Shown: piece after piece, positions 23,401-38,400 of the stretch
Position numbering within the stretch: the first letter of the stretch is position 1
How the letters are laid out: each line of letters opens with the position of its first letter
Source of the DNA: Streblospio benedicti
Taxonomy: Eukaryota > Annelida > Polychaeta > Spionida > Spionidae
Direction: 5' to 3'
Assembly (NCBI GenBank): GCA_019095985.1
Contig: JAGTTF010000065.1
Location: forward strand, 1-64,000
Length of the DNA: 64,000 nucleotides
Program-made: the position numbers and the translations under genes
The notes under the pieces: generated by a model
What the model was told of the DNA's origin: nothing
Databases searched by the model: none
Seen by the model: only the letters and a program-made list of their open reading frames with translations

Positions 23401-26400
23401 CGTGGGATAACCTGAATAATATATGTACTTGATATACAATAAAGCTAACCCCCAGCTCAGGGTTCATTCTGGGTGAAATATTATGTGTGTCATTTTGGCA
23501 CACTTACTCCATTTACAGTGTGCCAATTCTCCCAAAAGTGTGCCAAAACTAACATGGCTTAGTATTACTTCGTATCATTCAGGAAATTGATTTTATGGTC
23601 CAATGTCATGAAAATAAAATAAGCGAACGAACAATAACTAATGTTGAAACAAATTTATTGTAAACTTTTTTTTAATGTCATTTTGGTCAGTTATGAAAAT
23701 TCATGGTACTGATCTGAACAACACTCTGTTTTTGAGTGCTCTCCATCGCTGAACAGCAGCATCAAAATCAAATTTTGACAGGTCACCCCCCTCTATCATG
23801 ACCCTCATCAACATATCTGTATGCTCTGAAGAGAGCCTATTCCGGAGTGGTGACATGATATGATTTTGAGAGCTGAAAGCTCTCTCACAGTCATAATACT
23901 CTAGACTCTGCAAGTGTTTAGACTTTTCTTAGAATTCTTGTACTTGTCAAAAAGATCTCTCCTACAGAGCCCTTCATACTTCCATCAAGGCTTGTGAATG
24001 TCAGTAAATTTCTGTAAGAGAGACCACAAATAATGCAAAGTGCAACGTCATTGGCTTAAGGCTGAATATTTCGGCCAATCAAATGCGAGTTTGTAGACAC
24101 GAGTTAGTAAACAAATATGGCGGACTTCAACCATGCTTGCATATTATGTGGAGAAAACATTTAAATCTTTCAAAATATACTGCCTAAGTAGCAAGAAATG
24201 TGATTGCGCCAAAATGACACAATTTAGCTAAACTAGTTGCGTCATTTTGAGAGGTAATGCGCCAATGGCGCACTCCAGAATGAACCCTGCCAGCTATTGT
24301 TAGGTTAATATTTTTAACTTATTTTTAATAATGCATGCGATTGTGATATTCAAATAATCTTTTGAATCCTTGATCTAACATTTACCTCATCAGATGCTGA
24401 TGTAGCCTGTTCTGCCATGACTGTCTGCAAAAATTAAAATATTTTTAATTGTTAGATTCTCATTTACTACATATCAGTAGCTTTGGGAATGCGAAAATAA
24501 TTGGCTCAGTTTATCAATACAAACACAATTGCATGTTGCATTTACCTGTCTGGTGACCGTGCATGTGGCTTCTTGTTTTATAGGTTGTCTCGCATCCTGC
24601 AAATAATTAACGGTTTGCTATCAGTTGTGTTTGGTTAATCAATTATTACAATAATATGTTTATTTTACAGAAAACCATGTGATTGATGGAAACTGAATGA
24701 ATCAGATGATTGCATATTAATATTTAGGACGGCAGATCAATGATATTTCAACAAACCGATGAAATTTGCAAGTATGCTTTTGTTCAAATTAGTAATACAC
24801 TATATAAAAGAATTAATAGATTTTTTTTTAGTATTCTGAAGTAAGTTGTGTAAAACTAGAAATGTTTGCGCAATCTTTAACCCTCTCTCCCTTAAAACGG
24901 CCTAAACCGGCCTGGTCTCATTCGCCCTCAAAACGGCCCAAACCGGCAGCTGAATTTCACGTGTAGTGCTGTAAAATGCTCCGTCATTCAAGTGATTCAT
25001 TCGGGGTGAAGAAGCAGTGTAATCGAGATAAAAAATAGATAACTATCTGTAAAACCGTGTAGGACAACATCGTATATAATTTATATTAATAATACTTCCA
25101 TAGGACAACATCGTATATAATTTATATTAATAATACTTCCATATTATGAGAGAATAAAACGAAATACCGTCCGACTGCATTAAATTTTAATATAAAGTAG
25201 ATATTCGTGTTCCATATCGCTTATGCTTTATCATGATATATAAATCATTAGCAAAATACGTAAAAAATATTTTAAATAATTTTATTAAATTATCGGCATG
25301 AAATGCTTCGTGTGGCCACGCTGCAAACACTCGTTCCCAAAGCATTCGAACAGGGCTCTTTCTGAACAAATACGAAATCGGGAATGGGGTAAACCGAGAT
25401 GGTTTCTTCATATTTTAGTGAAAAGATGATCGAAATAGGAGCATTTAAATGGAAATTATGGCAGTTTCAAGTTCGCCCTTTCATCTTTTCATTTTTATTT
25501 TGTTTTTCACCAAACTTGTACACAACTCATACGACTGTCTCATCGTCTGATCATATGTGAATCATCCCCTTGAGTGTAAAATTGACCTCTCCATATTAAA
25601 AAAATTTTATTAAATGTCAAACATTGATTCACATCTCTATTCAATTGCATTATAAATGGATAGTGTATATTTGCATAATTTTTTTTACCTTGCAACCAGT
25701 TGTATGGACTCTGTCTTCCTAAAATGAAATTTATTTTTCAATTAAACCATAGTCTACTGCAACCATAAAAACATACATCAAAATAGGTCATGTTCAGCAT
25801 TTTACCTCCATTCTCACACTCCAGGGTGGATTTATGAATGGGCCACAGTGGCGATATATCGCATATCACACCGTCCAAATAAGGACATGACCAGATTAAG
25901 ACTCCGTCCACATAAGGGTAATTTTGAGTTTCATTGATAATTTTGCAACTATGCCCCGCCCCTTTTTACTACCCACGAGCTCTGCTTGAAACTGATTGGT
26001 TAGAAAAAGTGGGGTGATGTTTGTTATGGTTTTGGGGACCACGTGGGTGCACAAATACTACTTCTTTATTTCATTGAGTTTCGTGTCGAGTAAGATAGCG
26101 TTGAAAACGTTTTAAAGAGCTCTTTCTAACAGTGTTTTCAAAATTAATTTTGGTCCACTACTTTTGAAGTTATAAAGAAAAACATGATTCCCGCAGTTAT
26201 CTCAAAACAATAGTGTAAAAACGGCATGCGCTTGACGTATTGTGCCCAAACGTCTGCCCTAGAAATCACAACGCCAAACCCACATCCATGACTGCACGTT
26301 TACGGACCACGTAATGTTTTGTACGTTGGTAGAAAAACTGTGCCAGCTCATTTGCATACAGCAATTGATGATATTCAGAGTGTAAAGTTTAAATAAGCAA

Positions 26401-29400
26401 TTACATATATTTAGAATTTGATTCTGAGGGTGGAGTGTGAGAAAAGGGTTATCACATTGGTTTGGGTGTGATATGCGATATATCATGTCTCTAGAGAACA
26501 ACTCGTTCGCTTCGCTCACTCGTTGTTCTCTAGAGACATGATATATCGCATATCACACCCAAACCAATGTGATAACCCTTCAATATATAATCTTTAATAT
26601 AATCGTTTAAAATAATCATTTACTCATGGGAATTGGTGTGTATTCGGAAACGCATTCTCTGTCTTTGTTAAAAAGGCTACAATGTAAACTGTGAATTTCC
26701 TAATGACGTCATTATGAACATTTATCCTTGACATTTCATCATGGAGAGCGCTGTTTCCGCTTTCAAATGGTGTATAATATGTCCGTTGAAATTTCGTTTA
26801 TAGCCGAGTATTTGGGGGTTGCAAATAGCTGTGTAAAAAAATCTTTTATGCGTAAATATATTTCCTTCCAAATAATTTATCGATTTAATGAAAACCCTGC
26901 TTAGTTTTAACAAACTTCATTTCGGAATGATCATTTATGCGTTTATAGTCTATCAGACCAAATTTTTTTCATGATGGCACGTAGAGGTGAATGAAAATAC
27001 GTGATAGAAGATGGTGTATTTTTTACACGGCTTTTAAAACGTAAGTCGGCATCTATGCTGATCTGGTAGACCAAGAATTAACATTGTTCAAAATGAAGAA
27101 TGGAAATTTTGTTTCATTGTGAATAATTTTTAATTTTATCTATTACTTCCATTAGAACACTAGTATTGGTATACTCACATTGTCAGAATCTGACCCTGCA
27201 CTGTCCACATCTGCGGGCATATCAGGTACATCCTGCAATTATACAATTGTCCCATTGATGTAAAACACAGTGTGGAAAGGCTTCACGTACGCAGTGTTTC
27301 TAAATATTATGTGTAGCATTAGTGCATACTTGTTTTCCTTATTTTTTTTACTACCTGCATATTGCAATAATAATACTGTATTAATTTTTTAAACAGATTT
27401 ATAAAATATAAGGGATTGTTCACAAATTACGTCAGCTAGCAGGGGGGGGGGGGGGGTTGCCACAGGACGACGTCAGCTTTTATCCCAATTTTACAAAAAA
27501 AGCCCTTGAAAAATATACAAAATTTCAGGGAAATAAAAATAAAAAACTGTAGACAGCTACAGCTTCTAGAAAAAAAGAGTGCATTATTCACAAACAATTT
27601 GGATTAGGAATTAAGAATCATGAATCACAGGTCTTATTTGATTTAAAAAAAATGAATTGATACATTGTAGATATATTCTATGGCGGAGACACAGGTGGAG
27701 AGATCACCGAGAACCTGCTCCAATTGAGATTCAGCAGACTGTACTACTGTTGACGTTCATGAGACATGAGCAAAACGTCTGCAAGTCAAGTAAAAAAGAT
27801 ATTTGATCATGTCTTTACCAGAACCCACTAGTAACCTCCATTTAAGTATCATTCTTTTTATTATTTTTTCATGCACTATTTCCATGTTCGACTATAAGTG
27901 CATCATGAACACTGATATATTCAATAAATAATAATATGGGAAAAAATATATACAAAAAAGCAATTTAGAATAATTATTCAGATGACATGGACAAACGAAT
28001 AAAATGCCGACTTTAGCCGGTGCGGGTGTGGAGGGAGTCAAATTTTGACTTGACGTAATTTGTAAACGATACTTTATGCTTTTTTTTTTTTTTTTTTGAT
28101 ACTTTATGCTTTATTATAATTTATATATTTAAGACTTGTAAGGGTTCATATAATTTCTATTACATGGTTACCAGCAATTGGTATCAGTCATAGTCTCGGT
28201 CAACCCACGAGCTGACAATTTATTTTTGACATTCCTGGGGAATTTACGAGTATAAATGTTGCTTTTGAAATTTGGCACAATCGATATGTCTCATCGTAAT
28301 CGACCGCTGTATCATTGGTACAAAAAACTGATCAATGATTATAATCCATCACATCACTACGGCCGAATTAATGTATTTTTGATTTACATATAACTACAAT
28401 TTCATTAAGTTTATGTTAACTCGGTCATGTGTATTGCACACTACTGCTGCTTCTTATCCGAATGATGTACAAGTGCAGTCCCCCGAGAGCTACTCGTCCA
28501 CTTGTGAATGACGAGGATCTAACACTTTATCAATTTCCAATGACTCGTACTACTGACAAAAAAGATGTCATAGATGTAGATATATAAAAATAAGTCCAAT
28601 GAATCGAGTTGTGGTTATTGTGTACAAAAAATTTTTTGTACACATTTGCTTTCGACTTGTGTCACATTTTTTACTTATGAACTTGCAACTCTCTTGTCAT
28701 CGTCATATCTCACGACTATATACGCGGTATATAGCCGTTATATGAGTGGCTTTATAATCTTTAAAGCACACCCGACTCTTGTAGCCAATCAGCGCTCAAA
28801 CTGGGCGTTTTTTAGAATAAAATCAATACACATTTCTCAGGGCCTGTTTGAATCTTTGCGGCCGTTTTTACGTAGAGCGTAAGGAACGCACCTGCTGGCA
28901 GTCTATTTTAATTATACTCGAGTTAACGGCCACTAGACTCGCGGCTTGATTTTATAAACATGGACTGTAAGGCATCGATAGCCGTGTAACTGACGATGCT
29001 CTCTTGTGATGTGTGTGTTAATGTAAGATTTGCAGACTAAGTTCCAGCCATGCACAAGAGAAGTTGAGCTAGGGGCTCAAAAGCAGAAGAATTTATGGAG
29101 GGAGGAAGGTTAAATTTTACAGCAGGACGAGTATTGTTATTTAGTTACTAGACTAATAACTAATAATTTCAACAATATGGGTGAGTGCAAGTCAGTCAAA
29201 GGCGTTATTTTCACTAGGGTTGATCGAGACTAGATCAATAATATGCATCACCATAATCACACATAAACCAAACATACTCTTAATTAAATCTTATTTTATG
29301 GTATAAATATATTAAATGCACGAAATGAAACAAATGATAACAAACATTACGTTTTCATTTGACTTACATCTTCTTTCTCTCCTAAATATTTGATATAAAT

Positions 29401-32400
29401 GAAATTAATTTAATGGCTCAATGCAGTATTTAATATTTAATTGTCTTAATAGCAATTCACTATGTCTATTACATAAATTGGGAGTGTATGTTTGTGTGTC
29501 CGTTACAAGCGCAACATCTACAAAAGCAGACTTCCAATTACCATGAAAGTTGGGCAAGTTTACTATAGATATACGTCGTATGTAGTACGCAACATGTTGT
29601 GTAGCGTATTTGCTTGTGAACGTTGTCCAAAACTGAAGATGTGTGGGTGGTGGGGGCGGGGGTGAGAGCGGATGGTTAGGGGTTGTGTCGGAATGGATTG
29701 GTGGCAAATCTTAAAACCTTGGACGTCTAAATTCAATGACACAACTTTTTATAGTGGAAAGAGTGTCATGACACCTACTCTTGCATCAAATATAATTTTA
29801 AGTTATCAAATATAACATAAAGCCCATCTTTCATAAAAAGGTCATGGTATTTTGTGTGGTCATACGGTAACAAATGCTGCTGACTCGGCATTGACGTCAC
29901 TTGGTATTTTGTATGTATTGAAATTGCTTACTGTAAAACCAGAAATGTTTGCACACGATTTAATTCGCAAATTTCGCGGGGAGTGCAAAAACACAAAATT
30001 AAATAGTAGCAAACATTAATAGCTTATGATAAGTAGGTGCTCCAAAACCGTGAAATTAAATAGTCGCAAAATAATCGATAGATGAAAAATGCAAAATTTT
30101 AAAGATGCGAAAAATTATAGCTTTACAGTATACAGATAGTACACTAAAATCTAATTGGCAATCAGGTATTTTGATTGTATCTGAGGTAGCTATAATTCAT
30201 GTTTTACAGCTATAAGTCGAGTATTGGCTGTTTTTATGCTCACACTGGTTTGCGTATAGTAAAAAAATAAATGAAATAAAATGTTTGTCGTTACTGATTA
30301 CATTTTAATTCAAATAGGACAAATTCAATGTTATGTAATCCCATCAATTTGCTTTAATATTAATTTATTTAGTAAACCAATAAAATAATATCAAAAAATA
30401 AAATAGTAGTGCAAGCATTTATATTATTTTATATAATTAAGTATTCAAAATAATCCATTTAACTTTCTGTAATTGAAAAATATATATTTGTTGTTTATAT
30501 AATTAATGTTTAACCTTTTAATATTTTGAAGATGTAGGATGACATTTTGCCAGCATCTTTGGCAGCAGAACTGAGGTCGTAATACGACTGCTGCGTCTTC
30601 ATTGAATGCAGCATAAACTTTGCCAGTGTCCCCATAGATGCTGGATCCTTGTTGTATGCCTGCACATGAGGATAAAAGTGGTAAATTATTTGATTTCATT
30701 TTTTAATTTTTTTGCTCTGAAACACAATTTCAGTATTGATCTCAACTTGCCTCTGTCCATCAATAATTCTTATATTCAATCATTTATTATTGCTGGAGTT
30801 TTGTCAACAATGCGTGCTTTTGAACTTTGCATTAGCAGATAATTTTTATATGTATAAAATGATTACATCAGTATTATTTATTACTCATTTTTTAATAATC
30901 AAGCCACACATTACTCTATTCGACGTAACCAGGGTTATGTAAAAATTTGTGTCTAATATAAACCCGGGTCACGGAAAAGCAGCCTATTATGTAACGAAGC
31001 CTACTAAACTTAATCGGCTGTCAAAGTCCTGAGCTAATGCAGTTATATTATAGTAATAGCAGGACCCTTTGTTTTATAAACTCGAGCTGCGACATCTCCA
31101 CTCGGTGAGAGATTTTCCTATCTCCCACTCCAACACATGCAATACTCTATTATTATGCATCCTTTGGACAATAAAATATGTCACAGAACATCATTTTAAC
31201 AAGCATCTAGAGCAGCATGGTTTATTGTTTCAGTGATGTTCTACTAGCCTAGTTTGGCCCTTTATATTTGATTGTTTATATTCTGATGAAAATGCACATG
31301 GCCATTCACATGTGTAGGAAAATGTCAAAATATTTTAGAAAACATGATAAAAATCAATGAATTGAAATGCTTATCCTTTGCTTTAATACACTTTTATAAT
31401 GATATGGGATAAATATAAAACACACCTCCATTGAAATACACATTTTTTATTGCACGTGTTTGCCACACAGCATAAGCCTCGAGCATATTCCTCGGGTCAA
31501 ACACGTGCAATAAAAAATGCTGCATCACACTGAGGTGCGTTTTCTCTATTGAATCATTGTTGGCCCGGGTTAGCCTGTTGAAAAAATAAATTTGTGTTAC
31601 ATCCACAATAAAGTATTACAATAAGGTTCATTGTTTATATATATGTATTTTTTTTCTCTTTCTTTTTTTTTGTCATTGCAGTTACTCACATGAGTTACTG
31701 TGGCTTTTCGTATCAACGAAAAATTAACGGGGCCAGTATAACCAGCCGCACGAAACTCGGTGCGGACGATCTCGTCTAGCTGACTTGCATTAAGTTCAGT
31801 TTTTCCTCGCAATGGAAGGAACACATTTTTTGTTTTTTCAGCTTGAGGAGAATGTGGTCGCAATTTCCTGATGAAGGCCCGAAGAAATTTGAAATTCAGC
31901 TCATCCAGTACTAAATTTGCAGCTCCATTAGCGATCACAGTCTTATGTTCCAACACCTGTAAGCAAGTTATGAAAATTATTTTCAATTTATTTCTTGAAA
32001 TAGGACAAAAAAAAATAATTTTCTCAATATTTATTTAATATCTATCTGCATTTAAAATATGTACGTTTTGACCTTAAAGAAATTTTTATTTTCAATTTGA
32101 TTACATTTTGAGTTTTGAAATTATTACATATTTTTTCACATATAACACATCTATTTTGAAAATATTTGATAGTGTGTAATGTATATGCTTTTGAATTTAT
32201 CATGTGTTCCAATATTAGTATCCCTATTAAAAGTCAGCATCCTTACTGATATCGTTACTGTATCATTATCATTTTCTATGGCATCATCTACGTCTTGCAT
32301 GCACATGTTGTATATTGGCGCTGAAACAGATACACATATATATATATATTATAAGTATTAAAGTTATTCCTAGTACATAGTACATAAGGTGAAAAACATT

Positions 32401-35400
32401 GTACATAAGTTTTTATTTATAAAAAGTATTAACCCTCTTGATGCCTGGACATGAAATATGCTGTACCCCCCCTCCGTGCCGTGACCGGCAAATGAAATCG
32501 TGTTAAAAAACGTCTTCGATGTTCACTTGGTGGGCAGTTCAGAAAAGTATGTCCACAGGCATCAGTTTAAACGATCAGTTCAGTACAAAGAATGGATATT
32601 ATGACCACATAAAGGTAAAATTAAGAAACTATAGGCTATTTATTATACCCACTCAAAATTTCATTTAAAAATACGTATTATTTATGGCTTTCGACAAGTT
32701 TTTCTGAACTGCCAACCAAGTGAACATCAAATATGTTTGTTAACACAATTTTATGTTATGCTACGGAGGGGGGTACAGCGTATTTCATGTGCAGGCATCA
32801 AGCGGGTTAAAATAAACTCATTAGTAATAAGTTGATGCATAATAAGTATAATTTGTAGTGTAATTATTGTACTTACATGGACGGCTTGCGTTTTGAAGTA
32901 GCAAAACTGTTATTAGATAATTTCTGGTCACTATAAACATTTTTGAGTTTATTTCCATGGTGCACTGTGGTTTGCTCAACAGGTCTAAAAGCTGTATTGC
33001 TGCCTTTGCTCTCTCTCCGTTTAGCAGCATCATAGTTGCCTCACACTGGATGAAGTCGTTCACGGCAACTGAAAAATAAGCAATGAGCAATATTAATTTT
33101 TTTTTTTTAAGGCTGTTGTTTATTAAGGCATTTTCAAAATGCGTTGGCAAGCACATGACATGCCAATTATTATAAAATGTTATGATTAATTTATTGGGGT
33201 GTTGTATAAATGCAGCATGAAAGTAAAAAAATGATTGCTGTTTACGACAGTGGCCCATACAATTGTATAAAACTTAGAAATAGGTAATAATTCAATTTAA
33301 AAATTTTAGATGTTTTTCATTTATTCATATAACGGGCAATTGTTACCTCTATCTTCTTGAGCTTTTCCCGCTCTTCTAAGTTTGTCCTTTTTATTGAAAG
33401 CTTTCCTCCAATTGCTCAGGGTTTTGGACATCACATCTCCCTCAGCATACGTTATTAAATTCTTGACCATCATGAATGTTATATATTTTTCGAAAGAAAT
33501 TAAATAATTACTTATTGTTTTTGGTTTCATGAGTGTGGCGTTAGGCTTCAAGAATGTGTCTTCTAAATTGTAAAAGTTTTGTGCTAATGTATCTGATTTC
33601 ATTGAAGGTAGGATGGTCTTCAACATATCCTCAACCTGTTGTCGATGGATTTTACTCTGATTAATGGACACTGATCCTCCCTCCAATGACTCGAGGTAAT
33701 ATTGATATCGTTTTAATAATGTTTCTGAAAGTAGACAACATTAATCTTTATTTGCACATTAAACAATATAGTTACTTGGAATCGGAGAAGCTGCATTTTT
33801 AAACTTTATTTAGTGTCTCAATTGCTAACCTCAGTGCCTGACATCGATTTTAGTCAACTATTATATTGTATTAGGCTGTTGAATTTAGTCGTCAGAGATA
33901 CTCGCAAATGACAAAGAAAAAAACCCAGCACGCTTTGAAAACCAAAAGAATATAATTTTGTCTTGGTCACGTTGGGTCGGCATCCAGTGGGTTAATTTGG
34001 AATAAAAATTTGGAAAGAGTGATTTTTAATTACTGCACAGTTTCAACCTACCTTGCTGTGTTTCATTAGATTTTGCGTGCTCAATCTCTAAAAACTTCGA
34101 CTGTAACACAGGATCTGAAATGAAAATAATATTAACTACATGTGTTGTTATAACCCAATTTATCAGAATATATATTTACTGGAATAAAATATAATTGTGA
34201 TGCACTTCCATATTAAAATATTCATGATTTTTGGGTAGAAGTGAAAAAAACATTCGCTTACATTAACATACCTACAAACGTAAAAATAATACTTCTGAAA
34301 GTTGATTTAGGAATATGTCTTAGTAATTTAAAGAGATTAATTATTTACTATTTATTAATGTAGAATTTTTTAAAACAGAAATATAACTTAAGCTTATCTA
34401 CATATTTACTGCATTTTCATGCAAGAATGCTAATTTAATATTATGGTTACTATTTATAAAGCTTTATTATCATAATTGTATTGCATATATCATTATTTAC
34501 CTCTAACGTCACCCAACAGTCCAACAGGATTGCCAACCTGTGAAATTAAACTATGAATGAAGGTATTTAACACTATTGAGCCGTACATTAACCCATAGTC
34601 TACTAGGCATTTCGTACATAATTCAACCACAAAAACGCGTGTCAAAATACGTGATGTTCAGCATTTTAAGTCCAATATATAATCTTTACAAGAATCCTTC
34701 AAACTACTCAATTCTTCACGAGAATTTGTGTGTGTATTCAGAAATGCATTCTCTGTCTTATTTTTACAAAACCGGCACATGATTATAGACATACGTATCA
34801 AAATTTTATCTAATATTATGTAATATACTCACATTATTTATGATGAACATACACACAATATATGATAGCATAAATATTACAAGCAATAGTTTATTTACCA
34901 TTTCAATTTTTTTATCTTCTGCATGTTTTCTTGCAGACGTCAGCAATTCTTTACTTTCCTGCTTATTTGTGGTGTGCTGTTTCAGGTGTTTATCAAGCCT
35001 TGTTGTTACCATTGAACATTTTGGACAGGCCAAAAATCTGCGAACATCTTTTCTTTCTGCACAAAAATTTTGAAATCACAGTATGTATTTAATATACTAT
35101 TTATATTAGCCATAATGTTCTTTTAGTTATAAAAAAAGATAATTATTTTCACTCATTAGAATGACGCTTTTTGAATATATCCTTTATATTTTGTGTGTAA
35201 TTTCAGATGTTTGTCCAGGCATGTTGAAACCGTATCACATGAAAGCCAAACATCTAACATCTTTACTCCCTGCGCAATATTAATTTGACAGTAAGTATGA
35301 TTTTCATATATATTTTTTTAATTTTACCTCTGCCATAATTTTAAAATGGGTCTAAGTAAAGCACAATGAATTCATTTCTTATACTGATTTGTTTTTAGTC

Positions 35401-38400
35401 CACCTGTTTGCTACTACAAAAAATCAGATTTTAGTCATAAGAACCTCAAGAGTACAGTCAGTCATAATGCAAACTGGCAAAGTGCATATGAAGGTCTGCT
35501 GTTAGGTGTCTGGATATAGTTACAATGCAACCTTGTTTGATAAAGCTAGGGGCACATAACAGATTAACTTGGTACTCTAGATCAAAAGTGTTCAAAGAAC
35601 ACTGCGTCGCTAGAACGACGTTGACTTTTGGGCAAGTAAGGTAATATACTGAAAAAATGTATACTTTACAATCAAGAAATCTATGAATTTGAGGAGAAAA
35701 CATCAGAATGAATCAGAATCAATATATCCAGCATAAAGCAATTTGTGTTGCCATACAATAGTACTGAATAACAAGATGATAATCAATATATGTCAAACGT
35801 ACGTTGCACGTCACGCGTACACATACGGGTAAACAGCTAGTTGAATATAAGTAAAATGTCATAAATGGCCTTCTAAAATACACAATTTAATTGGCCGAGC
35901 GCCCAAAATCGAATCACTTCGGTGTCGCCTCATACCTCATAGTTGTGTAAAGTTTGAACGAAATCTGTGGAACGATAAAAGCTCTAGCTTGTCCGGAGAC
36001 ATACATACATACATGCATACATACATACATACATAGAAACAAAGTGATCACAAGGCTTTCGCTTCAGCTACTGAAGCGACGCAACTAGTGCATACATGTT
36101 TAGTCCAATCTCATTGTTGTATTTGTATAGCAAATAAATATGTTTAAACCAAGTAACATCATAACATCACATTAAAATTAGTAAATATAATATATTTTAC
36201 CTTTGCTCTTCTTAATAATAAGTGCCTGTTCATTGGATATTTTGTGCACATTTCGAAGATGCCGTGGCACATTTGCCACTGTTTTTTGGCAAATTTTGCA
36301 TGTGTGTTTCTGTCGAGCATACTTCCTGTAATAATATAAAAATTTCGAAAAGTATTTTTATTTTGTCTGCAATATTACGTAAATAGTGACTCGAAGTATT
36401 GCATGGAATTGTTAATACATCATTAAATAAAATTATTTAGTAATAACTCACTTTTTCTCTGTTTTTATTTTATCATCTTTTCTGAAAACAGAAATGTTTA
36501 AATAAGTTATTACACTTTTGCGGGTTTAAATTTTTTAACTAGGGAATTTTATAGACATCAGCTACCTCATTCTTCATATCCCAGTTTTTCGTAATGTGCT
36601 CACAATTTTATTATATTGTTGAGAGTTACAGACTGGTTCATCTGAATCTGTTGAAAAACCCAAAATTCCAGAGCTTATTCAAATAATTTTTTAAATGATA
36701 ACTCAGTTATGCATGGTTTTGGCATAAAATGGTGACAAACTATTCAGAGAAAAATGGTATAGTAACATACTCATGCATACTGATGTAGTAACCTTTTATT
36801 GCCTAATAGTAATTAAATGTTAATTCAATACTTACTCAGGTATTTCTTGATTTTGATTTTCTTTTTCATCGCAGCAGTCATCACTTTGAAAATTGAAACA
36901 ATAAATAAGTAGTGTGTTCAATAAAGTGATCTGTGACTAAAATATTCAAAGACAAAAAATTTGAAGAATTTGAAGACAAAGGCTATAATGCCATACTCAT
37001 ATCAGATGTAAACAATACTGTTAAAATAATATGTATAGGCAAGGTATATATTACCAACGAGCGTCATTGAAAGATCACACAATAATTTGAAAGGACTGTT
37101 CAAATAATACCACGTTAATGTACTACATTTGTGAAAAGTATTTCTGTTTTTGGGGGCAAAACAAGAACAGTGGTGTTTTTAACTAAATTTGTCTTAACTA
37201 CTTAGGAAAATATCTTCAGTGTGGTAGACCTGAATGAAATGCCAACATCTACGAAATGGGCACACAAATTTATCTGCGAATTTATGAATGAACCTTCCGT
37301 GAGAGATAATCTATTATTTATGTACGTAATATCTTTTTCAGATTTATTGAAGTTTGTGCAGCAATTAGCGCACATGTAGTGTATTTGTTTTGATATATTC
37401 ATCTTTAAACACTGTATTGTAAAATGGATACTAATGTGGTTTTTCATACAATTTCATTTTCTAGGAACAGTCTGGCTTCTGTCTGTAAGGCTCTTGTCGG
37501 AAAAAAGTTAAAAAAAAAATTTGAGTAAGTACATGTAATATAATACTTACTCATGTATTTCTTGATTTAGATATTCTTTTTTTTCAGCGTTGCAGACATC
37601 ACTACAAAAGTGTGTTCAATAAATTGATCTTTTACTAATTTTTCAAAGAAAAAATAATGGAGACAATACTATACTCATATCAGCTGTAAGCTAGATTATA
37701 CCTACCCTAGTAACATAATATGAATAGGCAAGCTATATATGCGATTTTAGATGTAATTTTTTTAAAGAACACCTAACACATGTGGAAAACCTCATATAAT
37801 GAAAATCATTTATTAATATGATTTTGCTTACACTTTGTTTTTGCAGAAGCTATGTGGCTTCACTTGTCTGCACTGTAGTTTACTAAAACAAGAAAAGAAT
37901 CCATAAGTGAAAATAATTATGTACTATGCATTAATCACAGAGCATATGTTTAAATCATCATATACAAAATAATTGTTTAATGCATTTAAAACTTTCTGGT
38001 GTATGTATGCTACAAAATATAATTTTTTGTTCATATTTATGTAGACTTTATAAGTGCGCCCCTTTGATGTTATATTTTATCTCAGACAACAGATACTTAT
38101 TTATTATCTCGGACATTAGGTACTTATTTATGTTTTTTATTTTATTTTTATTTTCAGAAAAAAAAACATCTCATTCAAATTTGAATAGTAAGTATGTAAT
38201 TTTTAGTATTACTAATTACAGGTTAAGAAATATTTAATTTGCTACTAATCTTCATGAACTATTTTATTTATTATATACTTCTGTCACATATTTATTAAAA
38301 TAGTGTATACAATACTTACTTTCTTGCTTTTTTCATTTGTGGAATTGTCTCAAAGTCGTCACTAAATAATGCAAATGTATAATATTAAAAAAATAAAATT

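Noticed and set aside
36000-36035. Possible CRISPR-like regular repeat
   Set aside because: It is an imperfect CATA microsatellite; no spacer/repeat structure, and this is eukaryotic DNA.
37840-37882. Exon-like TGCAGACAAGTGAAGCC after AAACTACAG on the minus strand
   Set aside because: Closes with a stop in the phase required by its neighbours; no good donor.
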